Of a stretch of 64,000 bases of DNA, positions 8,338 to 15,338 are shown piece after piece. Location of the stretch: contig NZ_JACERN010000033.1 in the NCBI RefSeq assembly GCF_013911085.1, positions 186,001 to 250,000 of the forward strand. The letters are read 5' to 3'. Every line of letters begins with the position of its first letter. Within the stretch, counting starts at the first letter, position 1. A program made the translations under genes and the position numbers. The notes under the pieces are model-generated. The model was not told where the DNA came from. It searched no databases and saw only the letters and a list, made by a program, of their open reading frames with translations. This DNA comes from Aquitalea aquatica (GTDB lineage Bacteria; Pseudomonadota; Gammaproteobacteria; Burkholderiales; Chromobacteriaceae).

Positions 8338-9051
8338 TCAATGGCCCATGGGGCGCAAAAAAGCCAGCCAGCGGTTTTCACACAGGCGGAACAGCCCGAC
8401 CAGGGCAAAGGCGATGCAGGCATACAGTACGGCAGCGATGCCGAATGCCTCGAAGGAGGCGTACGTTGCCGCATTGACATCGCGTGCCACCTTGAGGATG
8501 TCCGGTACGGTGGCGGTAAAGGCCACGGTGGTGGCATGCAGCATCAGGATGACTTCATTGCTGTAGTAAGGCAGCGCCCGGCGCAGCATGGCGGGAATGA
8601 TGATGCGGGTGTACTTGACCCAGGGCGACATGCCCAGCGCCCGCGCCGCTTCGATTTCGCCATAAGGAATGGCGCGAATGGCACCGGCAAAGATCTCGGT
8701 GGTATAGGCGCAGGTATTGAGGGCAAAGGCCAGGATGGTGCAGTTGAGTCCCTCGCGGAAAAAGTGTTCCAGCAGGTCGACCGAGCGCACCACATGCAGG
8801 CTGTACACCCCCGAGTAAAAGATCAGCAACTGGATATACAAGGGCGTGCCGCGAAACACATAGGTGTAGAACCACACCGGCCCGCTAATCCAGCGCCGCG
8901 AGGACACCCGCGCCACCGCCAGCGGGATGGACAGGCAAAAGCCGCAGGCAACCGAGGCAATCAGCAGCCACAGGGTCATGGCCACGCCGGAGACATGGTA
9001 GCCGTCGTTCCACAGCCAGGCCTGCCAGTAATTCTGGATGATGTCGATCAT
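8338..9051 (-). CDS. Polar amino acid ABC transporter permease (HisM-like)
   Basis: 237-residue inner-membrane protein with about five hydrophobic helices. The cytoplasmic coupling loop reads EIEAARALGMSPWVKYTRIIIP, a good EAA motif. The start (MIDIIQNYWQAWLWNDGYHVSGVAMTLWLL) closely follows the HisM pattern. It overlaps the other permease gene by four bases (ATGA) and precedes the ATPase gene by about 20 bases. Histidine, lysine, arginine or ornithine are the substrates known for this group; I infer a basic or polar amino acid here. Confidence 0.92.
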   Translation of the reverse strand: MIDIIQNYWQAWLWNDGYHVSGVAMTLWLLIASVACGFCLSIPLAVARVSSRRWISGPVWFYTYVFRGTPLYIQLLIFYSGVYSLHVVRSVDLLEHFFREGLNCTILAFALNTCAYTTEIFAGAIRAIPYGEIEAARALGMSPWVKYTRIIIPAMLRRALPYYSNEVILMLHATTVAFTATVPDILKVARDVNAATYASFEAFGIAAVLYACIAFALVGLFRLCENRWLAFLRPMGH

Positions 9052-9737
9052 AGAACCGCCTTGCGCACGCCGGCAGAGTAATGGTTTTCCAGCCAGATCA
9101 GCAGCAGATTAGACACGGTGGTGATCAGCAGATACATCAGCGCACCCACCACGGCAAACAGGAACATCTGCATGGTGGCCTTACCGGCATCCTGAGTGGC
9201 CTTGACGATGTCGGCCAGCCCGATGATGGACACCAGCGCGGTGGCCTTGATCAGCACCTGCCAGTTATTGGCAATACCCGGCAGGGCAAAGCGCATCATC
9301 TGCGGAAACAACACCCGGCGAAAGCTCTGCCACGGCGTCATGCCATAGGCGATGGCCGCTTCGATCTGCCCTGCCGGCACCGACAAAAAGGCACCGCGAA
9401 AGGTTTCGGTAAAGTAGGCACCATAGATGAAGGCCAGCGTCACCACACCAGCCAGAAAGGGATCGATGTCGATCTGCTCCATGCCCAGCGCCTCGGTGCA
9501 CTGGTTCAGCCCCAGTTGCAGGCTGTAGAACAGCAGCAGCATCAGCACCAGGTCGGGCACGCTGCGAATCAAGGTGGTGTAGACGGTGGCCCAGCCGCGC
9601 AGCAAACCAGCCTTGGCCAGCCGGGAACTGGCACCAGCCAGGCCAATCAGCATGGATAGAATCAAGGATAACAGCGATAGCTTCAGCGTCACCCAAGTGC
9701 CCGCCAGGATGAGCGGGCCGAATCCGGACAGGAACAT
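9048..9737 (-). CDS. Polar amino acid ABC transporter permease (HisQ-like)
   Basis: 229 residues from ATG 9737 (MFLSGFGPLILAGTWVTLKLSLLSL), the normal HisQ length; GGGAGA is placed as a ribosome site. The EAA loop is QIEAAIAYGMTPWQSFRRVLFP. An upstream extension to 9956 is open but has no membrane or signal character and is rejected. It pairs with the HisM-like subunit to form the transmembrane channel. A 31-codon ORF ends two bases before this start, so translation may be coupled to it. No periplasmic binding-protein gene is adjacent. Confidence 0.92.
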   Translation of the reverse strand: MFLSGFGPLILAGTWVTLKLSLLSLILSMLIGLAGASSRLAKAGLLRGWATVYTTLIRSVPDLVLMLLLFYSLQLGLNQCTEALGMEQIDIDPFLAGVVTLAFIYGAYFTETFRGAFLSVPAGQIEAAIAYGMTPWQSFRRVLFPQMMRFALPGIANNWQVLIKATALVSIIGLADIVKATQDAGKATMQMFLFAVVGALMYLLITTVSNLLLIWLENHYSAGVRKAVL

Positions 9738-9739
9738 GG

Positions 9740-9835
9740 CTATCTCCCGACAGGACGGCAAGGTGAACGGTAGGAATCGCGCGCGGCAATAGCTGCCGCT
9801 GCCGGCCAGCGCAGGCGGACGGATGGGTGTTTCAT
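9740..9835 (-). CDS. 31-codon leader ORF or truncated remnant before the importer
   Basis: ATG 9835 is preceded at good spacing by a strong ribosome site (AGGAGA) and opens a 31-residue frame, MKHPSVRLRWPAAAAIAARD and eleven more residues, ending in TAG two bases before the HisQ-like start. Its beginning resembles the charged start and alanine-rich core of a signal peptide, so it could be the stump of a deleted periplasmic binding-protein gene. It could also be a real leader peptide that couples translation. It is too short to be recognised by homology. I am confident in the ORF and ribosome site, not in a function. Confidence 0.45.
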   Translation of the reverse strand: MKHPSVRLRWPAAAAIAARDSYRSPCRPVGR

Positions 9836-9945
9836 GACATTTCTCCTGGTAGAGGGCAATGCAAGCGGTCGGTCGTCCTTGCTGGACGATTCTCAGCCGC
9901 TGGCACCCGGCGATGACTGCCGGTGGCGGCAGCACATCTGTCACG

Positions 9946-9974
9946 ATCCTAATCAAGCCTTATTGTATATACAA
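9946..9974 (-). promoter_or_regulatory. Candidate sigma-70 promoter of the amino acid importer operon
   Basis: On the minus strand TTGTAT (9969-9974) and TAGGAT (9946-9951) are separated by exactly 17 bases. The start point would be near 9939, about 100 bases before the 31-codon ORF. The -35 box lies inside an 18-bp perfect palindrome, as expected for a repressor-controlled promoter. Confidence 0.5.
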
Positions 9975-9977
9975 TAA
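9960..9977. promoter_or_regulatory. 18-bp perfect palindrome, probable operator
   Basis: TTATTGTATATACAATAA is its own reverse complement and covers the predicted -35 box of the importer promoter. The core TGTA-N2-TACA is the pattern described for HutC-type GntR repressors. A one-mismatch copy of its central 12 bases (TTGTATATGCAA) is at 10159-10170. The gene-free stretch 9836-10207 otherwise shows A+T-rich DNA and another 12-bp palindrome. Confidence 0.6.
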
Positions 9978-10066
9978 CTTTTTCATGTGCATGCGCAGCA
10001 TGAGTCTCTCAGTCAAGCAGCAGCCAACAAGACCTGCAGCCGTACGCACAGAATCAATAGACACGC

Positions 10067-10078
10067 ACAATATATTGT
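10067..10078. repeat. 12-bp perfect palindrome ACAATATATTGT
   Basis: Second perfect palindrome in the same gene-free stretch, about 90 bases upstream of the importer operator. Its arms are not the same as those of the 9960 site, so it may be a different binding site or a chance A+T-rich palindrome. Confidence 0.35.
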
Positions 10079-10158
10079 TTTAAATGGGAAATAATTCCAG
10101 GAAATAGCAACTGAAGATGTGGCACAAGCTTGATGACTGCTAACAATCAGCTGTTAAT

Positions 10159-10170
10159 TTGTATATGCAA
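10159..10170. promoter_or_regulatory. Second, imperfect copy of the importer operator motif
   Basis: TTGTATATGCAA differs at one position from the TTGTATATACAA core at 9963-9974. It lies 38 bases from the end of the DNA glycosylase gene and about 195 bases from the first site, a spacing that could allow looping. Confidence 0.35.
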
Positions 10171-10207
10171 TTACTGCAAAAGTGTTGCAACAGACACCAA
10201 AGCCGGC

Positions 10208-10708
10208 TCAAGCCAGCACGGCGCGCAAGGCCTGCCACTGCGCCAGCTTGGCAGAATAAGACAGGGTATAGGCAGGACTGGAAGAAGGTAGATCAAACAA
10301 TGCGGGCAGCGTGGCCATGGCCGCCAGCTGCTTGCGGCCAATAGTGGCCGCGGTGCTGCCATTGAAGGCGACAGCACGCAAAGCCGGCAGGCTGGCACAC
10401 AGCGCCGGCAAATCATTCGGACTGATGCCACGGATGGCTGCGTCCAGACTACCCTGGCGCCGCGCCTGCGCCACCACATCCCACAGCCCGATGCCGTGTT
10501 GTTGCAGTGCAGCCAGCCGGCTTGGGTAGTCCAGCGCCACCAGCTCACACCCCAGCAGCTCGCCCAGTAAGCGCCAGAACTGGTTGCGCGGGTGGGCGTA
10601 GTATTGTGCCGCCTGCAGCGAAGCATCGCCGGGCAAGGACCCCAGGATCAGCAAACGGGTTTGCGCATTCACTACCGGCGGGAAGCACGATTTCGCGTTA
10701 TCGCTCAT
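10208..10708 (-). CDS. DNA-deoxyinosine glycosylase, uracil-DNA glycosylase superfamily
   Basis: 166 residues from ATG 10708 (MSDNAKSCFPP). The N-terminal block LLILGSLPGDASLQAAQYYAHPRNQFWRLL (seen as LGSLPGD and YAHPRNQFW) and the C-terminal LPSSSPAY match the Mug/family-6-like branch of the UDG fold, whose members act on hypoxanthine (deoxyinosine) or on G-mismatched bases. It should be a small cytoplasmic base-excision repair enzyme. It follows rnhB by 11 bases, so it probably rides on the lpxB-rnhB transcript. The superfamily is firm, the exact lesion specificity is not. Confidence 0.82.
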   Translation of the reverse strand: MSDNAKSCFPPVVNAQTRLLILGSLPGDASLQAAQYYAHPRNQFWRLLGELLGCELVALDYPSRLAALQQHGIGLWDVVAQARRQGSLDAAIRGISPNDLPALCASLPALRAVAFNGSTAATIGRKQLAAMATLPALFDLPSSSPAYTLSYSAKLAQWQALRAVLA

Positions 10709-10719
10709 GCTTTCTAGCG

Positions 10720-11340
10720 CTAGAACAGCTGACCTTGCTGACGAGCCAGCCAGGCCTTGACCGGACCAAAGGATTTGCGGTGCGCGGCCAGCGCGCCATG
10801 CGCTTCCAGCGCCGCCAGGTGCTCGGCAGTGGGATAGCCCTTGTGGCGGGCAAAGCCGTATTGCGGGTGCAGGGCATCCAGCGCGATCAACTCGGCATCG
10901 CGTGCGGTCTTGGCCAGAATGGAAGCAGCGGAAATGGCCTGCACCTTGGCATCGCCCTTGACGATGGCTTCCGCCGGCAAGGTCAGCTGCTTGGGTACGC
11001 GATTGCCATCGATCAGCACCCTGCCCGGCTGCGTTGCCAGCCCCTCCACCGCCCGGCTCATCGCCAGCATGGTGGCGTGCAGGATATTCAGCTGGTCGAT
11101 TTCTTCGACGCTGGCACTGGCGATACACCAGGCCAGCGCATCGCGCTTGATGAGGATGGCCAGGGCATCGCGCCTGGCCTCGCTCAATACCTTGGAATCA
11201 GCCAGCCCGGCAATCGGCCGCGCCGGGTCAAGAATGACCGCAGCCGCAAACACCGCCCCGGCCAGCGGGCCACGTCCGGCTTCATCCACGCCGGCGATCA
11301 GCTCGCCGCTAGCCAGCAGCAGGCTCAGGCTGTCCGGCAT
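10720..11340 (-). CDS. rnhB: Ribonuclease HII
   Basis: 206 residues. I use ATG 11340 ([20 protein letters not shown]); the longer open frame is only the alternative reading of lpxB. The catalytic N-terminal motif [12 protein letters not shown] and the later metal-site region ([14 protein letters not shown]) and HKGYPT are present. The enzyme nicks the RNA strand of RNA-DNA hybrids and removes single ribonucleotides from DNA. The start overlaps the lpxB end by 16 bases, the common lpxB-rnhB arrangement in proteobacteria. Confidence 0.97.
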   Translation of the reverse strand: MPDSLSLLLASGELIAGVDEAGRGPLAGAVFAAAVILDPARPIAGLADSKVLSEARRDALAILIKRDALAWCIASASVEEIDQLNILHATMLAMSRAVEGLATQPGRVLIDGNRVPKQLTLPAEAIVKGDAKVQAISAASILAKTARDAELIALDALHPQYGFARHKGYPTAEHLAALEAHGALAAHRKSFGPVKAWLARQQGQLF

Positions 11341-12503
11341 CCGGCCTCCTGCAGCACGGCGGAGGCCGCCAGACTGGCGGTATCGGCCAGCAGCGACTGA
11401 TGCAGATCGGTAAAGGCCTGCACCATTTCCACCCGCGCATCTTGATCGACATACAGGCGCTTGACCTCGGCCGCCAGCTTCTCGGCCGTGGCCTCCTTCT
11501 GCAGCAGCTCCGGCACCACGAAGCGGCCACACAGGATATTGGGCAGCCCCACGTAAGGCAGCTTGATCTTACGCTTGACCAGCTGATAGGTGAGCCAGGA
11601 CAGCTTGTAGCTGATCACCATCGGCCGCTTGGTCAAGGCCACTTCCAGCGTAGCCGTGCCACTGGTGACCAGCACCACATCGCTGGCAATCATCGCCATC
11701 TGCGCATGGCCGAACAGCTTGCGCAGCGGCAAATCCCAGGCCTTGCGGCGGGTCAGCAGACGGTCGAACAGGTCCATGGTGGCACGGGTTGCCAGCGGCA
11801 CCAGGAAAGTCGCGTCAGGATAATCGCGCAACAGGATACGGGCGGCTTCGATATACAGCGGGGCCATGAATTCCAGCTCGCTCTTGCGGCTACCTGGCAT
11901 CAGGGTGAACACCGGTGCCTGCCGTGGCAGACCCAGTTGCTCGCGCATGGCCAACTGGTCCGGCACCATGGGAATCTCACTGGCCAGCGGGTGGCCGACA
12001 AAATCCGCTTTCACCCCGGCCTTGTCATACAGCGCCGGCTCCATCGGGAACAGGCACAGCACGCGATTGACGGCACGGCCTATCTTGTAGATACGCTCCA
12101 GCCGCCAGGCCCACACCGAGGGGCTGACATAGTGCACGGTGGCAATGCCGCTTTTCTTCAGCGCTGCTTCCAGCGCCAGATTAAAGTCGGGTGCATCCAC
12201 ACCAATGAACACATCCGGCTTCGCGGCCTTGAGTTGTTCGCGCAAGTCACGGCGAATGCGCAACAGCTCCGGCAGGCAGCGCAGCACCTCGGCATAGCCG
12301 CGTACCGCCAGTTTTTCCTGTGGCACCACGGAGAGAAAACCGCGCGCTTCCATGCGTGGGCCGCCAATGCCGGCAAATTCGATATCGGCATGCCGTGCCT
12401 GCAAGGCGTCCATCAGGTGCGCCCCCAGCACATCGCCGGAGGCTTCGCCCACCACCATGGCTACCTTGAGCGCGCCCTTGCGTTTGAACAGGCTGTCAGA
12501 CAT
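11325..12503 (-). CDS. lpxB: Lipid-A-disaccharide synthase
   Basis: 392 residues with the GT19 landmarks [16 protein letters not shown] near the start, [40 protein letters not shown] and LMPGSRKSE. It joins UDP-diacylglucosamine to lipid X (2,3-diacylglucosamine-1-phosphate) to give the lipid A disaccharide at the inner face of the inner membrane. It starts two bases after the lpxA stop on the minus strand and overlaps rnhB, so the fabZ-lpxA-lpxB-rnhB set is a tight unit. Confidence 0.98.
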   Translation of the reverse strand: MSDSLFKRKGALKVAMVVGEASGDVLGAHLMDALQARHADIEFAGIGGPRMEARGFLSVVPQEKLAVRGYAEVLRCLPELLRIRRDLREQLKAAKPDVFIGVDAPDFNLALEAALKKSGIATVHYVSPSVWAWRLERIYKIGRAVNRVLCLFPMEPALYDKAGVKADFVGHPLASEIPMVPDQLAMREQLGLPRQAPVFTLMPGSRKSELEFMAPLYIEAARILLRDYPDATFLVPLATRATMDLFDRLLTRRKAWDLPLRKLFGHAQMAMIASDVVLVTSGTATLEVALTKRPMVISYKLSWLTYQLVKRKIKLPYVGLPNILCGRFVVPELLQKEATAEKLAAEVKRLYVDQDARVEMVQAFTDLHQSLLADTASLAASAVLQEAGCRTA

Positions 12504-12505
12504 GG

Positions 12506-13282
12506 TCAGCGGATAATGCCTCGCTCGGACTGGGCAAAGAAGCGGACAAACGGCTCCAGTTCGGCATGGCCTTGCTGCGCCTCGGCCAGAATGGCCTCCT
12601 TGGCCGCATCGTATTGCAGGCCCTGGCGATACAGTGCCTTGTAGGCATTGCGCACGCGGCGGATCTGCTCCGGCGTGAAGCCACGACGCTTCAGACCCTC
12701 GGCATTAATGCCGGCCGGTACCGCGCGGTTGCCATGCGCCATCACATAGGGCGGCACGTCCTGCGCTACCGCACTGGCAAAGGCTGTCATGGCGTGATCG
12801 CCGACAATGGCAAACTGGTGCACGCTGGTAAAGCCACCCAGAATCACCCAGTCGCCAATATGCACATGTCCACCCAGCGTGGCGTTATTGGCAAAGATGG
12901 TGTTATTGCCGATCTGGCAGTCATGGCCCAGATGCACATAGGCCATGATCCAGTTGTTGTTGCCCAGGCGAGTAACGCCCACATCCTGCGCGGTACCGAT
13001 ATTGAAGGTGCAGAATTCGCGGATGGTGTTGTTGTCGCCGATTTCCAGCCGGGTGGGTTCGCCGGCGTATTTCTTGTCCTGCGGAATGGCACCCAGCGAG
13101 CTGAACTGGAAGATACGGTTGTTCTTGCCAATGCTGGTATGGCCTTCGATCACCACATGCGGCCCCACCCAGGTGCCGCTGTCTATGCTGACATCCGGCC
13201 CGATGATGGAGTAGGCACCGATTTCCACATCGGCGGCGATGCTGGCTTTGGGATCAACAATGGCAGTCGGGTGAATGGCCAT
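12506..13282 (-). CDS. lpxA: UDP-N-acetylglucosamine O-acyltransferase
   Basis: 258 residues from ATG 13282 ([25 protein letters not shown]). The left-handed beta-helix hexapeptide repeats fill residues 1-190, and the C-terminal helical part begins near [41 protein letters not shown] contains the catalytic-histidine region. LpxA carries out the first step of lipid A synthesis, transferring 3-hydroxyacyl from ACP. It sits two bases after fabZ and two before lpxB. An eight-codon upstream extension in frame has no support. Confidence 0.98.
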   Translation of the reverse strand: MAIHPTAIVDPKASIAADVEIGAYSIIGPDVSIDSGTWVGPHVVIEGHTSIGKNNRIFQFSSLGAIPQDKKYAGEPTRLEIGDNNTIREFCTFNIGTAQDVGVTRLGNNNWIMAYVHLGHDCQIGNNTIFANNATLGGHVHIGDWVILGGFTSVHQFAIVGDHAMTAFASAVAQDVPPYVMAHGNRAVPAGINAEGLKRRGFTPEQIRRVRNAYKALYRQGLQYDAAKEAILAEAQQGHAELEPFVRFFAQSERGIIR

Positions 13283-13284
13283 GA

Positions 13285-13737
13285 TCAGACCTCGCGCTTG
13301 GCACACATGATTTCGGCTTCACAAGCCACCTGGCCATCCACCAGCGCGCGCGCGGTGTACTTGCCAATACCGCGCTTGACGGTGATCTGCTCTACTTCGA
13401 AGATCATCTGGTCGCCCGGCACCACCTGGCGCTTGAAGCGGGCCTTGTCGATGCCGACAAAGAAATACAGCTCGTTGTCAGCGCGCTCGCCCTGGCTCTT
13501 GATTGCCAGGATGCCGGCGGCCTGCGCCAGCGCTTCGATGATCAGCACACCCGGCATGACCGGGTATTGCTCGAAATGGCCACAGAAGAAGGGCTCGTTG
13601 ATGGTGACGTTCTTCAGTGCCTTGATACGGGTATTCGGCACCAATTCGGTGACACGGTCGACCAGCAGGAAGGGGTAGCGGTGCGGCAGGCACTGCATGA
13701 TTTCCCGTACATCAATCGTCACGGCGTGTTCAGTCAT
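13285..13737 (-). CDS. fabZ: 3-hydroxyacyl-ACP dehydratase FabZ
   Basis: 150 residues with the hot-dog active site [21 protein letters not shown]; the catalytic pair is H54 and E68. It dehydrates 3-hydroxyacyl-ACP in the elongation cycle of fatty acid synthesis and competes with LpxA and LpxD for 3-hydroxyacyl-ACP. Its start overlaps the lpxD end by eight bases, and lpxA follows after two bases. Position between lpxD and lpxA is the classical order. Confidence 0.98.
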   Translation of the reverse strand: MTEHAVTIDVREIMQCLPHRYPFLLVDRVTELVPNTRIKALKNVTINEPFFCGHFEQYPVMPGVLIIEALAQAAGILAIKSQGERADNELYFFVGIDKARFKRQVVPGDQMIFEVEQITVKRGIGKYTARALVDGQVACEAEIMCAKREV

Positions 13738-14779
13738 TGGCGTTGTCCTCAGGTTCTTTCAGTTTGCCGATCTCGCGTTCGAGTTGTTTTATGCGCTTGG
13801 CGAGATCGTCCAGATGTCTTACATGAACGGCGTTACCCAGCCATTCCTTCATGGTTTGCAGCGGATAGGACGAAGCATAGGTATCCGGCTGGCGGATGGA
13901 TTTGGACACCAGGGTGCCACCGCCGATATGCGTCTTGTCTGCCACTTCAATATGGCCGACAAACATGGCAGCCCCACCTACGGTACAGTGCGCGCCGATC
14001 TTGGTGCTGCCGGCAATACCGACACAACCGGCAATCGCCGTGTGCTCGCCGATCTGCACATTGTGGGCAATCTGCACCAGATTATCGATCTTGGCACCAC
14101 GGCGGATGATGGTATCCGCCAGCGCACCACGGTCGATGGTGGTATTGGCACCGACTTCCACATCATCTTCCAGGATGGCACGGCCAGTCTGCGGAATCTT
14201 GAACCAGTGGTCCTTGGCCCAGGCCAGGCCAAAGCCGTCGGCACCGATCACGCTACCGGAATGCACGGCGACCCGATTACCCAGTATGCAGCCGTGATAG
14301 ACGCTGACATTGGGATAGAGCACCACGTCATCGCCCAGCACGGTACCGTCGCCGACCACCACGCCAGGGTGCAGGATGCAACGCTCGCCGATGACCACGG
14401 CGCGGCCGATGCTGACATGCTCGCGCACCTCGGTGCTGGCAGCGATGACACTGCCCTCGCCTACCACGGCCGTGGCATGAATGCCCGGGCGGGGCTGCGC
14501 TGGTGGGTGAAACAGCGTGGCCACCTTGGCAAAGTACAGATAAGGATCATCCACCACGATCCACGAGCGAGCCGGGTCCAGTTCGGCCGCCAGCTTGGGT
14601 GATACGATCACCGCGCCGGCCGCGCAAGTCTCCAGCTGTTTGCGGTACTTGGGATTGGACAGAAAAGTGATATCGGCCGGCCCTGCCACATCCAGCGGTG
14701 CCAGACGCTCGACCAAGCGGTCAGCACCCTTGAGCGCGCCACCAAGCTGGGCCACGATATGTGAAAGCGTGTACGCCAT
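13730..14779 (-). CDS. lpxD: UDP-3-O-acylglucosamine N-acyltransferase
   Basis: 349 residues from ATG 14779 ([20 protein letters not shown]); a TTG one codon earlier is unlikely. An N-terminal uridine-binding domain leads into hexapeptide repeats ([56 protein letters not shown]) and a C-terminal coiled helix ([19 protein letters not shown]). LpxD adds the second 3-hydroxyacyl chain in lipid A synthesis. No purine-rich ribosome site is visible, because the bases before the ATG belong to a hairpin with a U-rich tail that looks like a terminator. Confidence 0.97.
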   Translation of the reverse strand: MAYTLSHIVAQLGGALKGADRLVERLAPLDVAGPADITFLSNPKYRKQLETCAAGAVIVSPKLAAELDPARSWIVVDDPYLYFAKVATLFHPPAQPRPGIHATAVVGEGSVIAASTEVREHVSIGRAVVIGERCILHPGVVVGDGTVLGDDVVLYPNVSVYHGCILGNRVAVHSGSVIGADGFGLAWAKDHWFKIPQTGRAILEDDVEVGANTTIDRGALADTIIRRGAKIDNLVQIAHNVQIGEHTAIAGCVGIAGSTKIGAHCTVGGAAMFVGHIEVADKTHIGGGTLVSKSIRQPDTYASSYPLQTMKEWLGNAVHVRHLDDLAKRIKQLEREIGKLKEPEDNAND

Positions 14780-14780
14780 C

Positions 14781-14810
14781 AAAAATGAAAGCCGACCACG
14801 GGTCGGCTTC
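14781..14810 (-). terminator. Terminator-like hairpin ending at the lpxD start codon
   Basis: Read on the minus strand, GAAGCCGACC-CGT-GGTCGGCTTT is a 10-bp stem (last pair G-U) with a three-base loop, followed by CATTTTTG and then the lpxD ATG. It has the form of an intrinsic terminator, yet lies inside the normally continuous skp-lpxD operon and covers the place where a ribosome site should be. Confidence 0.65.
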
Positions 14811-14831
14811 TCCCGTAACTGTTAGGCAGGA

Positions 14832-15320
14832 TTACTTCTCAAGTTCCTTCAGCACTTTGCTGGTCAGGTCGAACTTGGGATTGACGTAAACGACATCCTG
14901 CAGGATCAGGTCGTACTGTTCGCGATCGGCAATTTGCCTGAGTACACGATTGGCACGCTCCTGCACCGAGGCGAACTCTTCATTGCGGCGCTGATTGAAG
15001 TCTTCGGACATTTCACGCCCCTTGGCGCGATAGTCACGATCCAGCGCTGCATATTCGCGCTCATAGCGCTTGCGGTCGTCGATGGAGAGCGTGCTCTTGG
15101 CCATCAAGCCTTCCAGCTCTTTGGCACGGGTTTCCATCTTTTTCAGCTCGGTCCTGCGGTCGGCAAACTCCTTGTCCAGTTTTTTCTGGATGGCGATGGC
15201 CGGTGCAGCTTCGCGGTATACCCGCTCGATATTGACAAAACCCAGCTTGAAATCAGCCGCAGTGGCCTGCAGGCTGAGCAGGGCCAGCCCTGCCAGCCAC
15301 CATTTGAAAGAAGATTTCAT
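14832..15320 (-). CDS. skp: Periplasmic chaperone Skp/OmpH family
   Basis: 162 residues with a signal peptide (MKSSFKWWLAGLALLSLQATA, cut about after residue 21) and the family start of the mature protein, FKLGFVNIERVYREAAPA. The middle (about 45-130) is a highly charged coiled coil, the tentacle region of Skp. It holds unfolded outer-membrane proteins in the periplasm and hands them to BamA. It lies 18 bases after bamA and 52 bases before lpxD. Confidence 0.95.
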   Translation of the reverse strand: MKSSFKWWLAGLALLSLQATAADFKLGFVNIERVYREAAPAIAIQKKLDKEFADRRTELKKMETRAKELEGLMAKSTLSIDDRKRYEREYAALDRDYRAKGREMSEDFNQRRNEEFASVQERANRVLRQIADREQYDLILQDVVYVNPKFDLTSKVLKELEK

Positions 15321-15338
15321 GTTCAGGCCTCTTTCCGT

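Noticed and set aside
8338-9737. Frameshift or broken permease genes in the importer operon
   Set aside because: Both permeases are full length with intact EAA loops; the four-base overlap is ordinary coupling.
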